Shown here: positions 1 to 7,759 of the stretch, piece after piece
Position numbering within the stretch: position 1 is the stretch's first letter
How the letters are laid out: the number at the start of each line of letters is the position of its first letter
Source of the DNA: Lactococcus petauri
GTDB taxonomy: Bacteria > Bacillota > Bacilli > Lactobacillales > Streptococcaceae
NCBI RefSeq assembly: GCF_002154895.1
Contig: NZ_MUIZ01000001.1
Location: 62,001 to 126,000, forward strand
DNA length: 64,000 nt
Direction: 5' to 3'
Translations under genes and position numbers: made by a program
Notes under the pieces: generated by a model
The model's input: the letters and a program-made list of their open reading frames with translations, nothing else
Told to the model about the DNA's origin: nothing
Databases searched by the model: none

Positions 1-224
1 TCTTCAATAGCTTCAAAAGCTGCATCCGGATAGAAAAAAGCAAGTGCGTCAAGAATTTCTTCATTTGAAGGTTTTTCACTATTTTTAGCGATAAATTTTG
101 TTAGTTTTTGTACTACTTGATAAGGATTATCGTCCTCTTTCAGTGTAAATTTCCCCTGGCTTTTTGTAGCCGCAGTTTGTTTTCTGATGACGGATACAAT
201 GGGTTTAAATGTTGTTTTATTCAT
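1..224 (-). CDS. Hypothetical protein, 3' end cut by window
   Basis: Reading from the ATG at 222-224, an open frame of at least 74 codons runs off the left edge. It begins MNKTTFKPIVSVIRKQ and has a mixed charged composition without membrane segments. A GGAA-type ribosome binding site precedes the ATG. It is the last visible gene of the minus-strand operon that starts from the leader at 3.77-4.25 kb. I do not recognise the family; the C-terminus is missing. Confidence 0.6.
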   Translation of the reverse strand, partial: MNKTTFKPIVSVIRKQTAATKSQGKFTLKEDDNPYQVVQKLTKFIAKNSEKPSNEEILDALAFFYPDAAFEAIE

Positions 225-258
225 GGTTTTTCCTCTTTCTTCTTTTATTTACTTTGTC

Positions 259-438
259 TTATACTCTAGCAATATGTTCCCCAATTATCTCGTAGGATTT
301 CTTCTTACAAAAACCCATTTTATAGTGGGTCTTTTGTAAATCAACAATTCTACCTTCGAGTGCTGAAATCTCTTTTGGGGTAAAATTATTGTCCATACAG
401 TAGTTGTCAACAAGGGTAGTAAATTCTTTTTTTGTCAT
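259..438 (-). CDS. Small hypothetical protein (59 aa)
   Basis: A 59-codon frame beginning MTKKEFTTLVDNYC, with GGAGAA seven bases before the ATG. Lysine-rich and soluble, with two cysteines. It lies 34 bp before the next gene and 37 bp after the methyltransferase gene, in the same orientation, so it is probably co-transcribed. Function unknown. Confidence 0.55.
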   Translation of the reverse strand: MTKKEFTTLVDNYCMDNNFTPKEISALEGRIVDLQKTHYKMGFCKKKSYEIIGEHIARV

Positions 439-475
439 TGTATTTTCTCCAATTTATATTTAGGTTTTAAGGTGT

Positions 476-2080
476 TTAGTAATCATTGAGAGGAACTTGA
501 GGGGCTTCAATTGAAAGAAGTGAAGAACTCTCCATCAACCAATGTTCTGGTTGTTCATAGACTTCCCTATAGCTTTCTTCTCCCTCAAATTCATCAATGA
601 CTGTTTGTTCTTCTGGCGTCATTTCTTGATAGGCTTTTTTACCATAAACAGGAGGCAGCCACGCTTTCTTTTGTCCTGCAAAAATATTAAGACGTTTTAA
701 AACTTCCATATTTTTAAAGACGATATGCGCTGTTCCTCTTTTATAAAAAGTCACATCAAAGAAATTAAATTCGATATTTTTGGTTTGACCCTCATTAATC
801 GCTTTTTTAATAGTTTCATCTAAGTCAATCGCCAATGTTTTATTTCCATTAAACAAATTTAAGGCCTTTTCAATATCATTAAAGGTTGCGGAAATAGTAT
901 AACGGTCTAAGTTGGCATCTCCCCAACGTGAAAAGCCTGAGAAAGGTAGAATAACCTTTTTATTCACAAACCATGACTTATTGGTTTTCCAGCCGTTATA
1001 GTAATGGATATTCTTAGAATATGACTCATAACTGTATTGGTGTGAGAGCTTATCAAAAATATCAAGGGCCGTTTTTTCTAAGTTTCCGACGATATTTTGT
1101 GTCATTTCAAGCTGTAGTTGTTTGATATTGAAATATGAAAAGTCAAAATCTGCAAGTTCATCAATCCTCTCATAGAGATCTTGACGCATGGATGACGTTA
1201 ATCGTTCAATAAAACTCTTATGCGCAAATAGTGTTTTCCAGTATTTACGACGAACTGCTCTAATGTCTTCATTGACTGTTAAATCAGAGTAACGTGTATC
1301 ATGTGCTCCAACAAGACGAAAAGCCGCAGTATCAGGATCATCAAAGCTCCTTAAAATATAGGGTTTTGTCGCATGAAATTCACGTATTAGTTTTGTCCGG
1401 AGTTCTACTTCAAAATCATATTGTTTTACGATTTGTGAAATCAAATCATTTTCCGCAATGAAGTTCTTCTCTTCCGATTGAACTTCTTTTTGTACCTGCG
1501 CGTGACGTAACTCTTCTCTAAAGTACGAGAACTTTTCTTCCTCTTTAACTGAAATTTTAAGAAGTGCCACATCAACATTGGTTTGATGTTCACTACTACT
1601 AAATGAATTTGACAAAATTTCACAAGAATAATCTGTCTTTTCTTCTAGTACGCGTAATAGTTCTTTTCTCGCTAAAGTAAAGGGGTTATTAAGCGTTTCA
1701 GCATTAAGTAAACAAATGATATGTCCTCCTGATTTTTGAAGCTCCAGGGCTTTCAAAAGGTGTTGTTCACCGTTTGAAAAAGGTGGATTCATGACAATCA
1801 AGTCATATTCCTTAAACGTATGAAAAGTTAAAAAGTCATCGTGGATTACACGAAAGTTCTTATCTTTTAAAATACTTCTGAGTTCTGGGTCCACTTCTAT
1901 ACAGTCAATATCTGCTTGATAGCGCCGTTGGTCCATTTTATTTTTAATAACTTCTACGATATGTCCTGTACCTGCGGAAGGTTCCAAAATGGTTGCGCAT
2001 TTTGCAAAGTCAATGCCATCAAGCATTTTTGAGACAAGTTCTTTAGGGGTCGGGTAGTATTCTGTTTTATTAAATTTCAT
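476..2080 (-). CDS. SAM-dependent DNA adenine methyltransferase with DUF4942-like C-terminus
   Basis: A 534-residue protein. The SAM-binding motif LEPSAGTGH is at about residues 32-40 and the catalytic NPPF motif at 98-101, which marks an N6-adenine (or N4-cytosine) amino-methyltransferase. The C-terminal half contains a YYNGWKTNKSWFVNKK segment and resembles the DUF4942 domain often fused to such enzymes on plasmids and phages. The ATG at 2080 is preferred over the upstream start at 2131 because GGAGAAA precedes it. No endonuclease gene is adjacent, so it is an orphan, plausibly used to mask the element from host restriction. Confidence 0.8.
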   Translation of the reverse strand: MKFNKTEYYPTPKELVSKMLDGIDFAKCATILEPSAGTGHIVEVIKNKMDQRRYQADIDCIEVDPELRSILKDKNFRVIHDDFLTFHTFKEYDLIVMNPPFSNGEQHLLKALELQKSGGHIICLLNAETLNNPFTLARKELLRVLEEKTDYSCEILSNSFSSSEHQTNVDVALLKISVKEEEKFSYFREELRHAQVQKEVQSEEKNFIAENDLISQIVKQYDFEVELRTKLIREFHATKPYILRSFDDPDTAAFRLVGAHDTRYSDLTVNEDIRAVRRKYWKTLFAHKSFIERLTSSMRQDLYERIDELADFDFSYFNIKQLQLEMTQNIVGNLEKTALDIFDKLSHQYSYESYSKNIHYYNGWKTNKSWFVNKKVILPFSGFSRWGDANLDRYTISATFNDIEKALNLFNGNKTLAIDLDETIKKAINEGQTKNIEFNFFDVTFYKRGTAHIVFKNMEVLKRLNIFAGQKKAWLPPVYGKKAYQEMTPEEQTVIDEFEGEESYREVYEQPEHWLMESSSLLSIEAPQVPLNDY

Positions 2081-2102
2081 TGTTTTTCTCCATTTTCTAT
2101 TT

Positions 2103-2267
2103 TTATAAAAACATATTCGATAGTTTTTCATATTCGCTAATGCTAATTTGTCCTAATAGCAATAATTGTTTCATGTCATTTCGTACGATATTTTGCATGT
2201 CACTCTTTGTTAGTGGGAAAGTATCCGTTAAAAGAGTGCGATAGTATTCAACTTTTTCTTTAAACAT
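2103..2267 (-). CDS. Small hypothetical protein (54 aa)
   Basis: A 54-codon frame beginning MFKEKVEYYRTLLTDTFP with AAGGAAAAA before the ATG. It is predicted to be helical and soluble. It ends 22 bp before the methyltransferase start and sits directly behind an intrinsic terminator at 2277-2304, so its expression requires read-through or antitermination. Function unknown. Confidence 0.55.
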   Translation of the reverse strand: MFKEKVEYYRTLLTDTFPLTKSDMQNIVRNDMKQLLLLGQISISEYEKLSNMFL

Positions 2268-2276
2268 TTTTTCCTT

Positions 2277-2304
2277 TATAAAAACGGCCCAAAATGGTAC
2301 CGTT
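2277..2304 (-). terminator. Intergenic terminator hairpin just upstream of a ribosome binding site
   Basis: On the minus strand AACGG pairs with CCGTT around an interrupted GC stem and is followed by TTTT. The hairpin ends about 10 bases before the SD of the next gene; no promoter is visible between them. Confidence 0.6.
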
Positions 2305-2314
2305 TATTTTTTTA

Positions 2315-2977
2315 TTATGAAGCTAAAGCGCAATCTACCTCAAAGTAATTAGAAATAATACTTTCTAACTGTTCTGATTCTGATTGCCCATTATCAAGCA
2401 TCCCATGTATTTCATCAATAACATCGTCCACTTCATTAATAAGGTAACTGCTGTAAATAGAGCCATTTGCCCATGACATATAGTCTTGAACAAACGCCTT
2501 AACTTCCTTTTCTACTTTTTTTGTTGTTAATTTCTTTATGCCAAATAAATGTCTTACTTTCACTTTATCTAAAATGATAAACCCTCCAGGTATGCAGCCT
2601 CCGTCAAATTGATTTCCTAAGGGAATCGGATTGACGGAGTATGTGACTCCTGAATGTTCATGAATATATAAAGGTAATGCTAAAAAATTTTTATTTTTTA
2701 GCCAAGTTGACATCTCCTTGATGAAATCTTCTGTACAATTGTTTCTCAGAAAGATTTTCTCAACAATTTCTTCTCGCTGCTCTTGAGTATCTTGAGGGAC
2801 ATGACGGTTGATCCATTGTTGTAACGAAGACTTGCCCTCTACCAGATAAAACCCAGAGTAGCAGTCTCCTACAATTTCATTAAAATTTTGGTCACATTCA
2901 TCATAGGAAAGGACTACAGTTTCTCCATTTTTCATTTTTTGTTTTTCTACTACATTTTCTATATCTTGAAGTTTCAT
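2315..2977 (-). CDS. Hypothetical protein (220 aa)
   Basis: Starts MKLQDIENVVEKQK behind AAAGGAG. The middle contains a glycine-rich stretch (QFDGGCIPGGFIIL) and the C-terminus is acidic and helical. No signal peptide or membrane segment. The composition and context (phage/plasmid-like small genes) suggest an accessory protein of the element. I do not recognise the family. Confidence 0.65.
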   Translation of the reverse strand: MKLQDIENVVEKQKMKNGETVVLSYDECDQNFNEIVGDCYSGFYLVEGKSSLQQWINRHVPQDTQEQREEIVEKIFLRNNCTEDFIKEMSTWLKNKNFLALPLYIHEHSGVTYSVNPIPLGNQFDGGCIPGGFIILDKVKVRHLFGIKKLTTKKVEKEVKAFVQDYMSWANGSIYSSYLINEVDDVIDEIHGMLDNGQSESEQLESIISNYFEVDCALAS

Positions 2978-2995
2978 TTTTTCTCCTTTATAAAT

Positions 2996-3014
2996 AAAAA
3001 GACCCTTTGGTCTT
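2996..3014 (-). terminator. Intergenic terminator hairpin
   Basis: AGACC pairs with GGTCT around a 4-base loop and is followed by five T on the minus strand. It lies between two genes of one apparent operon, 10 bases before the SD of the downstream gene. Confidence 0.65.
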
Positions 3015-3018
3015 CTCT

Positions 3019-3555
3019 CTATTTTTTAAATATTTTTTCTAAGTTTTCACCTACAAATTCTACGAGCCATAAAGGTAGGTCATAGAATTGTGCAGTTTCT
3101 TCATAGAGCGAAAATTCCGAAGCTTGAAGTGCCGCATACGCCAAAACTACAAACTTTTGTGCGGTTCTATTTGACGTTTTGTAGAGCTCACTAATTAAAG
3201 AAAGCTTCGAAGTACTTGAATTTTCACCATTGCTTAATGTATCCGCAAAATGATGCTGGTCAGATTTTAACCTCACCTCATTTACAATAAGCGGATTCAC
3301 ATCAGTTGGATTTAAAGTGATAAGTAGATCATAGAATAATCCCAAATCTTTTAATTCTTCTCTTTTAAACTCTTCTATAATGTACTCTGAACTTTTTATT
3401 CCCTTATTGAACTTATGCAAGCTCGTTTTAAAAGTTGTTTGGTTCAGGTTTAAGCGATGAAGCAGACAATAGTAGGAACCACAGTCCACAAAGTTCCCTT
3501 CTTTATCATAAACATAATATTGCTTATAGCTGCTTAAAAGTTTTAGTTTAGTCAT
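3019..3555 (-). CDS. Hypothetical protein (178 aa)
   Basis: The ATG at 3555 follows a strong AAGGAGAGG site, so the 16 extra upstream codons of the longer open frame are not used. The protein begins MTKLKLLSSYKQYYVYDKEG, which looks like a small beta-strand domain, and continues with helices. It is the second gene of the operon driven by the 4.2-kb leader. Not recognised. Confidence 0.6.
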   Translation of the reverse strand: MTKLKLLSSYKQYYVYDKEGNFVDCGSYYCLLHRLNLNQTTFKTSLHKFNKGIKSSEYIIEEFKREELKDLGLFYDLLITLNPTDVNPLIVNEVRLKSDQHHFADTLSNGENSSTSKLSLISELYKTSNRTAQKFVVLAYAALQASEFSLYEETAQFYDLPLWLVEFVGENLEKIFKK

Positions 3556-3566
3556 TTTTCCTCTCC

Positions 3567-3770
3567 TTAATACACTCTTTTGAGTAAATTGTTTTTTAAG
3601 CAAAATCCTGCTTCAAAATTTGAGGAATAATCCCAAATTGAAATTAAAGGATAGCCTTGCCATCCAGAAGCTGGATTTCCATTAGGTTCTTGAATTGAAT
3701 ATCCTATTTCAGAATACATTTCTTCAAATTGTTCTTTCAGGGCTATTGCCTGTTCTTTTAGATTTTCCAT
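3567..3770 (-). CDS. Small hypothetical protein (67 aa), first gene after leader A
   Basis: Starts MENLKEQAIALKEQFEE behind AAAGGAGGAC. The N-terminal half is a helix; the C-terminal half has a GNPASGWQGYP segment. The start site lies at the very end of a 460-bp leader that is duplicated at 6.6-7.1 kb, where it precedes an unrelated small gene. Only the first codons are shared. Function unknown. Confidence 0.6.
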   Translation of the reverse strand: MENLKEQAIALKEQFEEMYSEIGYSIQEPNGNPASGWQGYPLISIWDYSSNFEAGFCLKNNLLKRVY

Positions 3771-4249
3771 TATTTTGTCCTCCTTTAGAACGCAAAAAAA
3801 CCACCTCCAATTTGAGAATATTGTTCTCAAATCAAAGGATGGTTCTCTTTTGATAGTTTGTAATTTTTTATATATAAAAAGGGAACTCAAGTTGAGTTCT
3901 CCTGTTATAAGCTTTTCATAAAACGGATCAAGTTGTCCGAAGTATTTTGGGGTTTTGGTGCACACAAAAAAATAGAAGTGTCGCACGTTTGTGTAGCTGT
4001 TTAAGAGAGTTTCGACCAAAGCAAGTCAAGCTCACAAATGAAACAAGGTTAGGCTACGCTTCTCGTTTCTTTTTATTCGCAATTCAAAATGCATTGTGGC
4101 TTTCATTTTGAGTTTGCTAGTCATTCTGCGCTTTATGACATGTTTATAATGTGACTCAAGTGAGTAACAAAGCTCCAAGCGCTATAAGGAATAGTAAATA
4201 AAAAATTATTTTATAACTCATTATACCAAAAAATAACTCCCTGATGCAA
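3771..4249 (-). promoter_or_regulatory. Promoter plus about 440-nt structured leader (copy A)
   Basis: On the minus strand TTGCAT (4244-4249), an 18-bp spacer and TATAAT (4220-4225) form a promoter. The following leader carries an IR GAACTCAA/TTGAGTTC (3883-3899) followed by CCCTTTTT, and ends in a long hairpin with seven T (3793-3845) directly before the SD of the first gene. The block 3768-4228 matches 6628-7089 with about 20 differences in 460 bases. Differences fall in loops and single-stranded parts, not in the terminator stem, as expected for a functional RNA. A frame through the leader exists, but the copies differ by amino-acid-changing substitutions and a 1-nt indel. Confidence 0.75.
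3793..3845 (-). terminator. Leader-terminal attenuator (copy A)
   Basis: TTTGAGAA and TTCTCAAA form the inner 8-bp stem with a 5-base loop, extended outward by AACCA pairing with TGGTT, then seven T. The SD AAAGGAGG follows within about 10 bases, so read-through is needed to express the operon. Confidence 0.75.
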
Positions 4250-4270
4250 TGAAGAAAAGATTTTTTATGT

Positions 4271-4308
4271 AAAAAAAAGATACCAACTTTAGTAAAAGTC
4301 GATATCTT
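4271..4308 (-). terminator. Terminator after the 4.35-5.07 kb genes
   Basis: AAGATA pairs with TATCTT and the inner GACTTT with AAAGT, followed by eight T on the minus strand. It separates the upstream transcription unit from promoter A. Confidence 0.7.
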
Positions 4309-4348
4309 ATTCAAATTCTTCATTTAAATTTTAACTTGGTTTTTCAAA

Positions 4349-4702
4349 TTAATTTTGTAAAAATGCTTCGAGAGTCATTTGACCACCCAGGTAATTTAGA
4401 TTATAACACTCAGCGTCTAATTTATCATCTTCCTCATCCAAGAAATAGAGTCCTTCTTCCGGTAGAGTGAGCTCTTCTTTGATAATTATATCAATAAGAT
4501 GATTGACCCATACATAATTTTTTAATTGGCCATAAATTTCAGAATCACCCTCTCGAATACCTACAACGTAGACACCTTCAGGTACTGAAGAACGTTCAAC
4601 ACGCAGATTAGAAACAAGCCCTTTTACAACTTTGTTTTTTAGCGTGATTTCAATTTCTTCAAATTCTTCAGTGGATTGAATATTTAATTTTTGTAAACTC
4701 AT
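4349..4702 (-). CDS. Hypothetical acidic protein (117 aa)
   Basis: Starts MSLQKLNIQSTEEFEEIEI behind AAAAGGAAG. Strongly acidic near the C-terminus (LDEEDDKLDAE). Mostly alternating beta strands by eye, no membrane segment. It lies 16 bp after the small membrane protein gene and is the last gene before a terminator. Not recognised. Confidence 0.6.
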   Translation of the reverse strand: MSLQKLNIQSTEEFEEIEITLKNKVVKGLVSNLRVERSSVPEGVYVVGIREGDSEIYGQLKNYVWVNHLIDIIIKEELTLPEEGLYFLDEEDDKLDAECYNLNYLGGQMTLEAFLQN

Positions 4703-4718
4703 TTTTTCTTCCTTTTCT

Positions 4719-5069
4719 TTATTTAAAATTTTTGTAGATTGCAGGCGTTTTTAAGTTCATCTGCTCAATGCTATTCATCGTTTGACGTGGAATATATACC
4801 GACTCCATGTTAGACTGATCTACTTTTAACGACTCTTTTGATACAAATTTTTGCCTTCTCATTTGCTTTTTCTTTTCTTTTTCAACTTTCAAAAAGTGAA
4901 GGTCTAAAGCAAAGAAAAGTACAAAGAGAAGCCCTGCCATTATCCCTAGAGAGCGATCTGAAAAGTCTCCAAGAATGCTGAAGGTAAATGACCAGACGAT
5001 ACCAATACCTATCGTGAGACAAGCAGAGACATGTGCTGCGATACGAATCAAAAGTTTTATAGTTTTCAT
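4719..5069 (-). CDS. Small membrane protein (116 aa)
   Basis: Two hydrophobic segments (about residues 8-32 and 40-60) are followed by a basic lysine-rich linker (EKEKKKQMRRQK) and a polar cytoplasmic tail. AAAGGAG precedes the ATG, and a terminator hairpin lies immediately upstream of that SD. Topology suggests a hairpin with both ends inside. Function unknown. Confidence 0.6.
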   Translation of the reverse strand: MKTIKLLIRIAAHVSACLTIGIGIVWSFTFSILGDFSDRSLGIMAGLLFVLFFALDLHFLKVEKEKKKQMRRQKFVSKESLKVDQSNMESVYIPRQTMNSIEQMNLKTPAIYKNFK

Positions 5070-5085
5070 GTTTTCTCCTTTACAT

Positions 5086-5113
5086 ACAAAAAAACCAGTA
5101 TATATACCGGTTT
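5086..5113 (-). terminator. Intergenic terminator hairpin
   Basis: ACCGGTATA pairs with TATACTGGT with one mismatch and is followed by seven T. It lies 5-10 bases before the SD of the membrane protein gene, the same layout as at 2.3, 3.0, 3.8 and 6.7 kb. Confidence 0.7.
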
Positions 5114-5152
5114 CTACTTTTATAATTTATTTTTTCTAAAATTGAGTTCAAA

Positions 5153-5767
5153 TTAAATCTGTTCAGAATAAAGATTGCTGAAACTGCGTTTATATTTTAT
5201 ATGTGACTCAATATTATTCTTGACGTCTTTTTCATCCCAAATCTGTAATTCCCATGGAAAAAAGTAATTTTTTTCATTTTGGAAATAGATATGATAGCCG
5301 TGATAAGACGCTGTTCTTTTCTCATAAGAGCTTTTCAAATGAAATTCGTTTGTCCAGAAATCAAGGCTTTCCTCAAGCTTCTTAAACTCTTCAGAAGACA
5401 GGATAATCCGTGCACCAAAAATATCATTCATCCATTTATGGACGGGATACTTTTCTGTACGTTCTTTGAACCTTTGAATCTTATTTAAAATAGCTTCCGT
5501 TGTCTTAACCCGATACCGAAAATCCAAACCTCTAAAATCACCATAGATCATATAATCATTAATACTTTCATGAAGATTTAAACGATAATTCAAAATATGG
5601 TTTTGTGGAACTGTAGATAAAGTTTTCTTAAGATTATATTTTTTGACAATACCTGTCTCAAAATAATCAGTCGAATATTTTTCATGAATCAGATTGATCT
5701 GTTTTATTAGTTTTTCAACATCCTCAATTGAACTTGAGTTAAAGTACATTTCCATATTATTCTCCAT
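5153..5767 (-). CDS. RelA/SpoT-like nucleotidyltransferase-domain protein
   Basis: About 204 residues. Segments RVKTTEAILNKIQR, NDIFGARIIL, SYHGYHIYF and WELQIWDEKD plus IESHIKYKR line up in order with the synthetase fold of RelA/SpoT enzymes: R-x-K, the metal-binding Asp, the G-Y-x-x-Y/H segment and the E-x-Q motif are present. The Arg that usually follows E-x-Q-I is a Trp. There is no hydrolase (HD), TGS or ACT domain, so it would be a small alarmone synthetase-like protein; RNA- or tRNA-modifying toxic relatives exist. Start uncertain: GTG 5776, ATG 5767 or ATG 5755 (best SD). Confidence 0.65.
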   Translation of the reverse strand: MENNMEMYFNSSSIEDVEKLIKQINLIHEKYSTDYFETGIVKKYNLKKTLSTVPQNHILNYRLNLHESINDYMIYGDFRGLDFRYRVKTTEAILNKIQRFKERTEKYPVHKWMNDIFGARIILSSEEFKKLEESLDFWTNEFHLKSSYEKRTASYHGYHIYFQNEKNYFFPWELQIWDEKDVKNNIESHIKYKRSFSNLYSEQI

Positions 5768-5866
5768 AAATCTCACTCTGATTCTCTAACACTATTACCT
5801 GTAAAAAGAGTTCTACTATCCTTATTCTAACATAACAGTGTAATAAATTAAATTTTTCAAGAGTAT

Positions 5867-6322
5867 TTATGCTGCTTGTCTTTCTTTAACAATATAGTAT
5901 GGCAATGCCTTATATTTCTGTTCCAGATATTCTATAAAATCCGAAACAAAAATAAATTCCCCAGCCACAACACTATCCTCTAATTCTCTCAGCTTTGATT
6001 CTTCAAGATAAGCCGTTAGAAATGAACGATAGGTTACGGGTGTAAAACTTTGAATCCACGTAAGATAACAGCCGTTTTCAATAAAATCTTGCACCGCATC
6101 CCTTAAAGACAAATAGAAATTGAGTATTTCCTGATCCTGTGCTGCAGTAATAGGTCCTGCGACTTCTTCTACTGTAGGTGAACTCGAATAAAATTCTCGT
6201 CCCCCTGATTCGTTATCTCTGAAGGTATACATGACCTCATCCAAACAATCCTCAAAATATTTTTCTTTATTCACAGCCGCGAATATATCTGCAACGGTAC
6301 GTTTTTCATAAAGTGTAATCAT
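5867..6322 (-). CDS. Hypothetical protein (151 aa)
   Basis: Starts MITLYEKRTVADIFAAVNKEKYFEDC behind AAGGAGGAAAG. Acidic, helical, no membrane segment. It is the second gene of the operon started by leader B and is separated from the RelA-like gene by about 100 bp. The family is not recognised. Confidence 0.6.
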   Translation of the reverse strand: MITLYEKRTVADIFAAVNKEKYFEDCLDEVMYTFRDNESGGREFYSSSPTVEEVAGPITAAQDQEILNFYLSLRDAVQDFIENGCYLTWIQSFTPVTYRSFLTAYLEESKLRELEDSVVAGEFIFVSDFIEYLEQKYKALPYYIVKERQAA

Positions 6323-6339
6323 TATTCTTTCCTCCTTTT

Positions 6340-6630
6340 TTATGAAACTTTTAAATCTGTCGAAAAAAGTTCTTGTACTTCTTTAAATGACAAAGCACGT
6401 AATTTTTTTCCGAAGAGTTTCTCTGCTAATTGGTCCCAGTTTGAGACTTCCTCTAGTTTTTCTTCTTTTAGTTTTTTTATCGTCTCAATTTTTTTCACTT
6501 TATTAAAACGACTAAATTCTCGACGGTAAATAGCTTCTGTCCGTTTTGGCTCTTTGGTGTACCATTGTACGGAGTATTCCGCGTAATGATGTTGAAGCCA
6601 GCTGACTTTGTTTGAAAATGATTTTTCCAT
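6340..6630 (-). CDS. Hypothetical protein (96 aa), first gene after leader B
   Basis: The ATG at 6630 follows AAAGGAGGAC at the end of leader B. Sequence starts MEKSFSNKVSWLQHHYAEYS and is rich in lysine and glutamate, helical throughout. It shares only its first two codons and the whole upstream region with the 67-aa gene at 3567-3770. Function unknown. Confidence 0.6.
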   Translation of the reverse strand: MEKSFSNKVSWLQHHYAEYSVQWYTKEPKRTEAIYRREFSRFNKVKKIETIKKLKEEKLEEVSNWDQLAEKLFGKKLRALSFKEVQELFSTDLKVS

Positions 6631-7107
6631 TGTTTTGTCCTCCTTTAGAACGCAAAAAAACCACCTCCAATTTGAGAATTTTGTTCTCAAATCAAAGGAT
6701 GGTTCTCTTTTGATAGTTTGTAATTTTTATATATAAAAAGGGAACTCAAGTTGAGTTCTCCTGTTATAAGCTTTTCATAAAACGGATCAAGTTGTCCGAA
6801 ATATTTTAGGGTTTTGGTGCACACAAAAAAATAGAAGTATTGCACGGTTGTGTAGCTGTTTAAGAGAGTTTCGACCAAAGCAAGTCAAGCTCACAAATGA
6901 AACAAGATTAGGCTACGCTTCTCGTTTCTTTTTATTCGCAATTCAAAACGCATTGTGGCTTTCATTTTGAGTTTGCTAGTCATTCTGCGCATTATGACAT
7001 GTTTATAATGTGACTCAAATGAGTTACTGGGCTCCAAGCGCTATAAGGAAGAGTAAATTAAAAATTATTTTATAACTTATTATACCAAAACTTTGAAAGT
7101 GCCGCAA
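6631..7107 (-). promoter_or_regulatory. Promoter plus about 440-nt structured leader (copy B)
   Basis: TTGCGG (7102-7107), 17 bp and TATAAT (7079-7084) form the promoter on the minus strand; the -35 lies outside the duplicated block and differs from copy A, while the -10 and everything downstream to the start codon is shared. The IR at 6742-6758 and the terminal hairpin at 6653-6705 with seven T are conserved. The two leaders drive two adjacent operons of unrelated genes. Confidence 0.75.
6653..6705 (-). terminator. Leader-terminal attenuator (copy B)
   Basis: Same hairpin as in copy A. The only change in the inner stem-loop is one base in the 5-nt loop. It ends about 10 bases before the SD. 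Confidence 0.75.
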
Positions 7108-7123
7108 ATTGTTTATCATAAAG

Positions 7124-7146
7124 AAAAACACCTTACGAAAAGGTGC
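7124..7146 (-). terminator. Terminator of the sortase/membrane protein operon
   Basis: CACCTT pairs with AAGGTG and is followed by five T on the minus strand, about 75 bp after the stop of the membrane protein gene and just before promoter B. Confidence 0.7.
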
Positions 7147-7220
7147 TTAGGAGTATTTATGAAAAAAATTTTTTATTGGAATAAATGTATTATAGTATTG
7201 TTTACTTAACTTGAACTGAA

Positions 7221-7718
7221 CTATCCAAAATTAAAGAATTTATTCATATTATTTTTAGCCATATCTAAGAGTGAGGTCGCGATTTTGGGTGCAACCGCAA
7301 AAACAATAAGCATGGTAATCCCACCAATGAGAAGACTCGTATAACGTTTTTTCCCTCCTTCAATCGAATCGCGAGAGCCCCAGGCCAATTGAAAACCTCC
7401 TAGAAGAATGGCCCCAAAGGTCAAGAAACCAAGAAGGGCTGTGACAGAAGTTGTGATGGCATCTACTCCTGGCACACCGGGTAATGCCTTTGTGAGGTAA
7501 TCAGAAAGTGGACTTGTCAGGGAACTAAAAATCCTTGGTCCCACGCCAAACCCTAAGCCGATCGCAAAGCAGGCAATACCATAGAAGCCTAAACGCGTTT
7601 TTGCACCTTCAACGGAGTTTCGCGTCCCAAAGTAGAATAAAATAGCGATAACTAACCCACTCACCAAAAAGACGAAGGGTACAACAATGGTTAATATTGT
7701 AATTACAATTTGTGTCAT
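7221..7718 (-). CDS. Multi-spanning membrane protein, possible transfer-apparatus component
   Basis: 165 residues with four hydrophobic helices arranged as two similar halves: each half has a segment FxxGTRNSVEGAKxR / AWGSRDSIEGGKKRY followed by hydrophobic helices, suggesting internal duplication. No signal peptidase site is obvious. It is the last gene of a unit with the sortase and two uncharacterised proteins. Small duplicated membrane proteins of this kind occur in conjugation clusters (VirB2/TrbC-like), but that link is inference. Confidence 0.6.
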   Translation of the reverse strand: MTQIVITILTIVVPFVFLVSGLVIAILFYFGTRNSVEGAKTRLGFYGIACFAIGLGFGVGPRIFSSLTSPLSDYLTKALPGVPGVDAITTSVTALLGFLTFGAILLGGFQLAWGSRDSIEGGKKRYTSLLIGGITMLIVFAVAPKIATSLLDMAKNNMNKFFNFG

Positions 7719-7759
7719 AAATATAATTTCCTCTCAATCTGAAATATTATCCAGTTTTT

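Noticed and set aside
3853-4019. Open frame from TTG at 4019 through leader A (and its match at 6687-6878) as a leader peptide
   Set aside because: No SD before the TTG; between the two copies several substitutions change amino acids and a 1-nt indel shifts the frame, so selection appears to act on RNA rather than protein.
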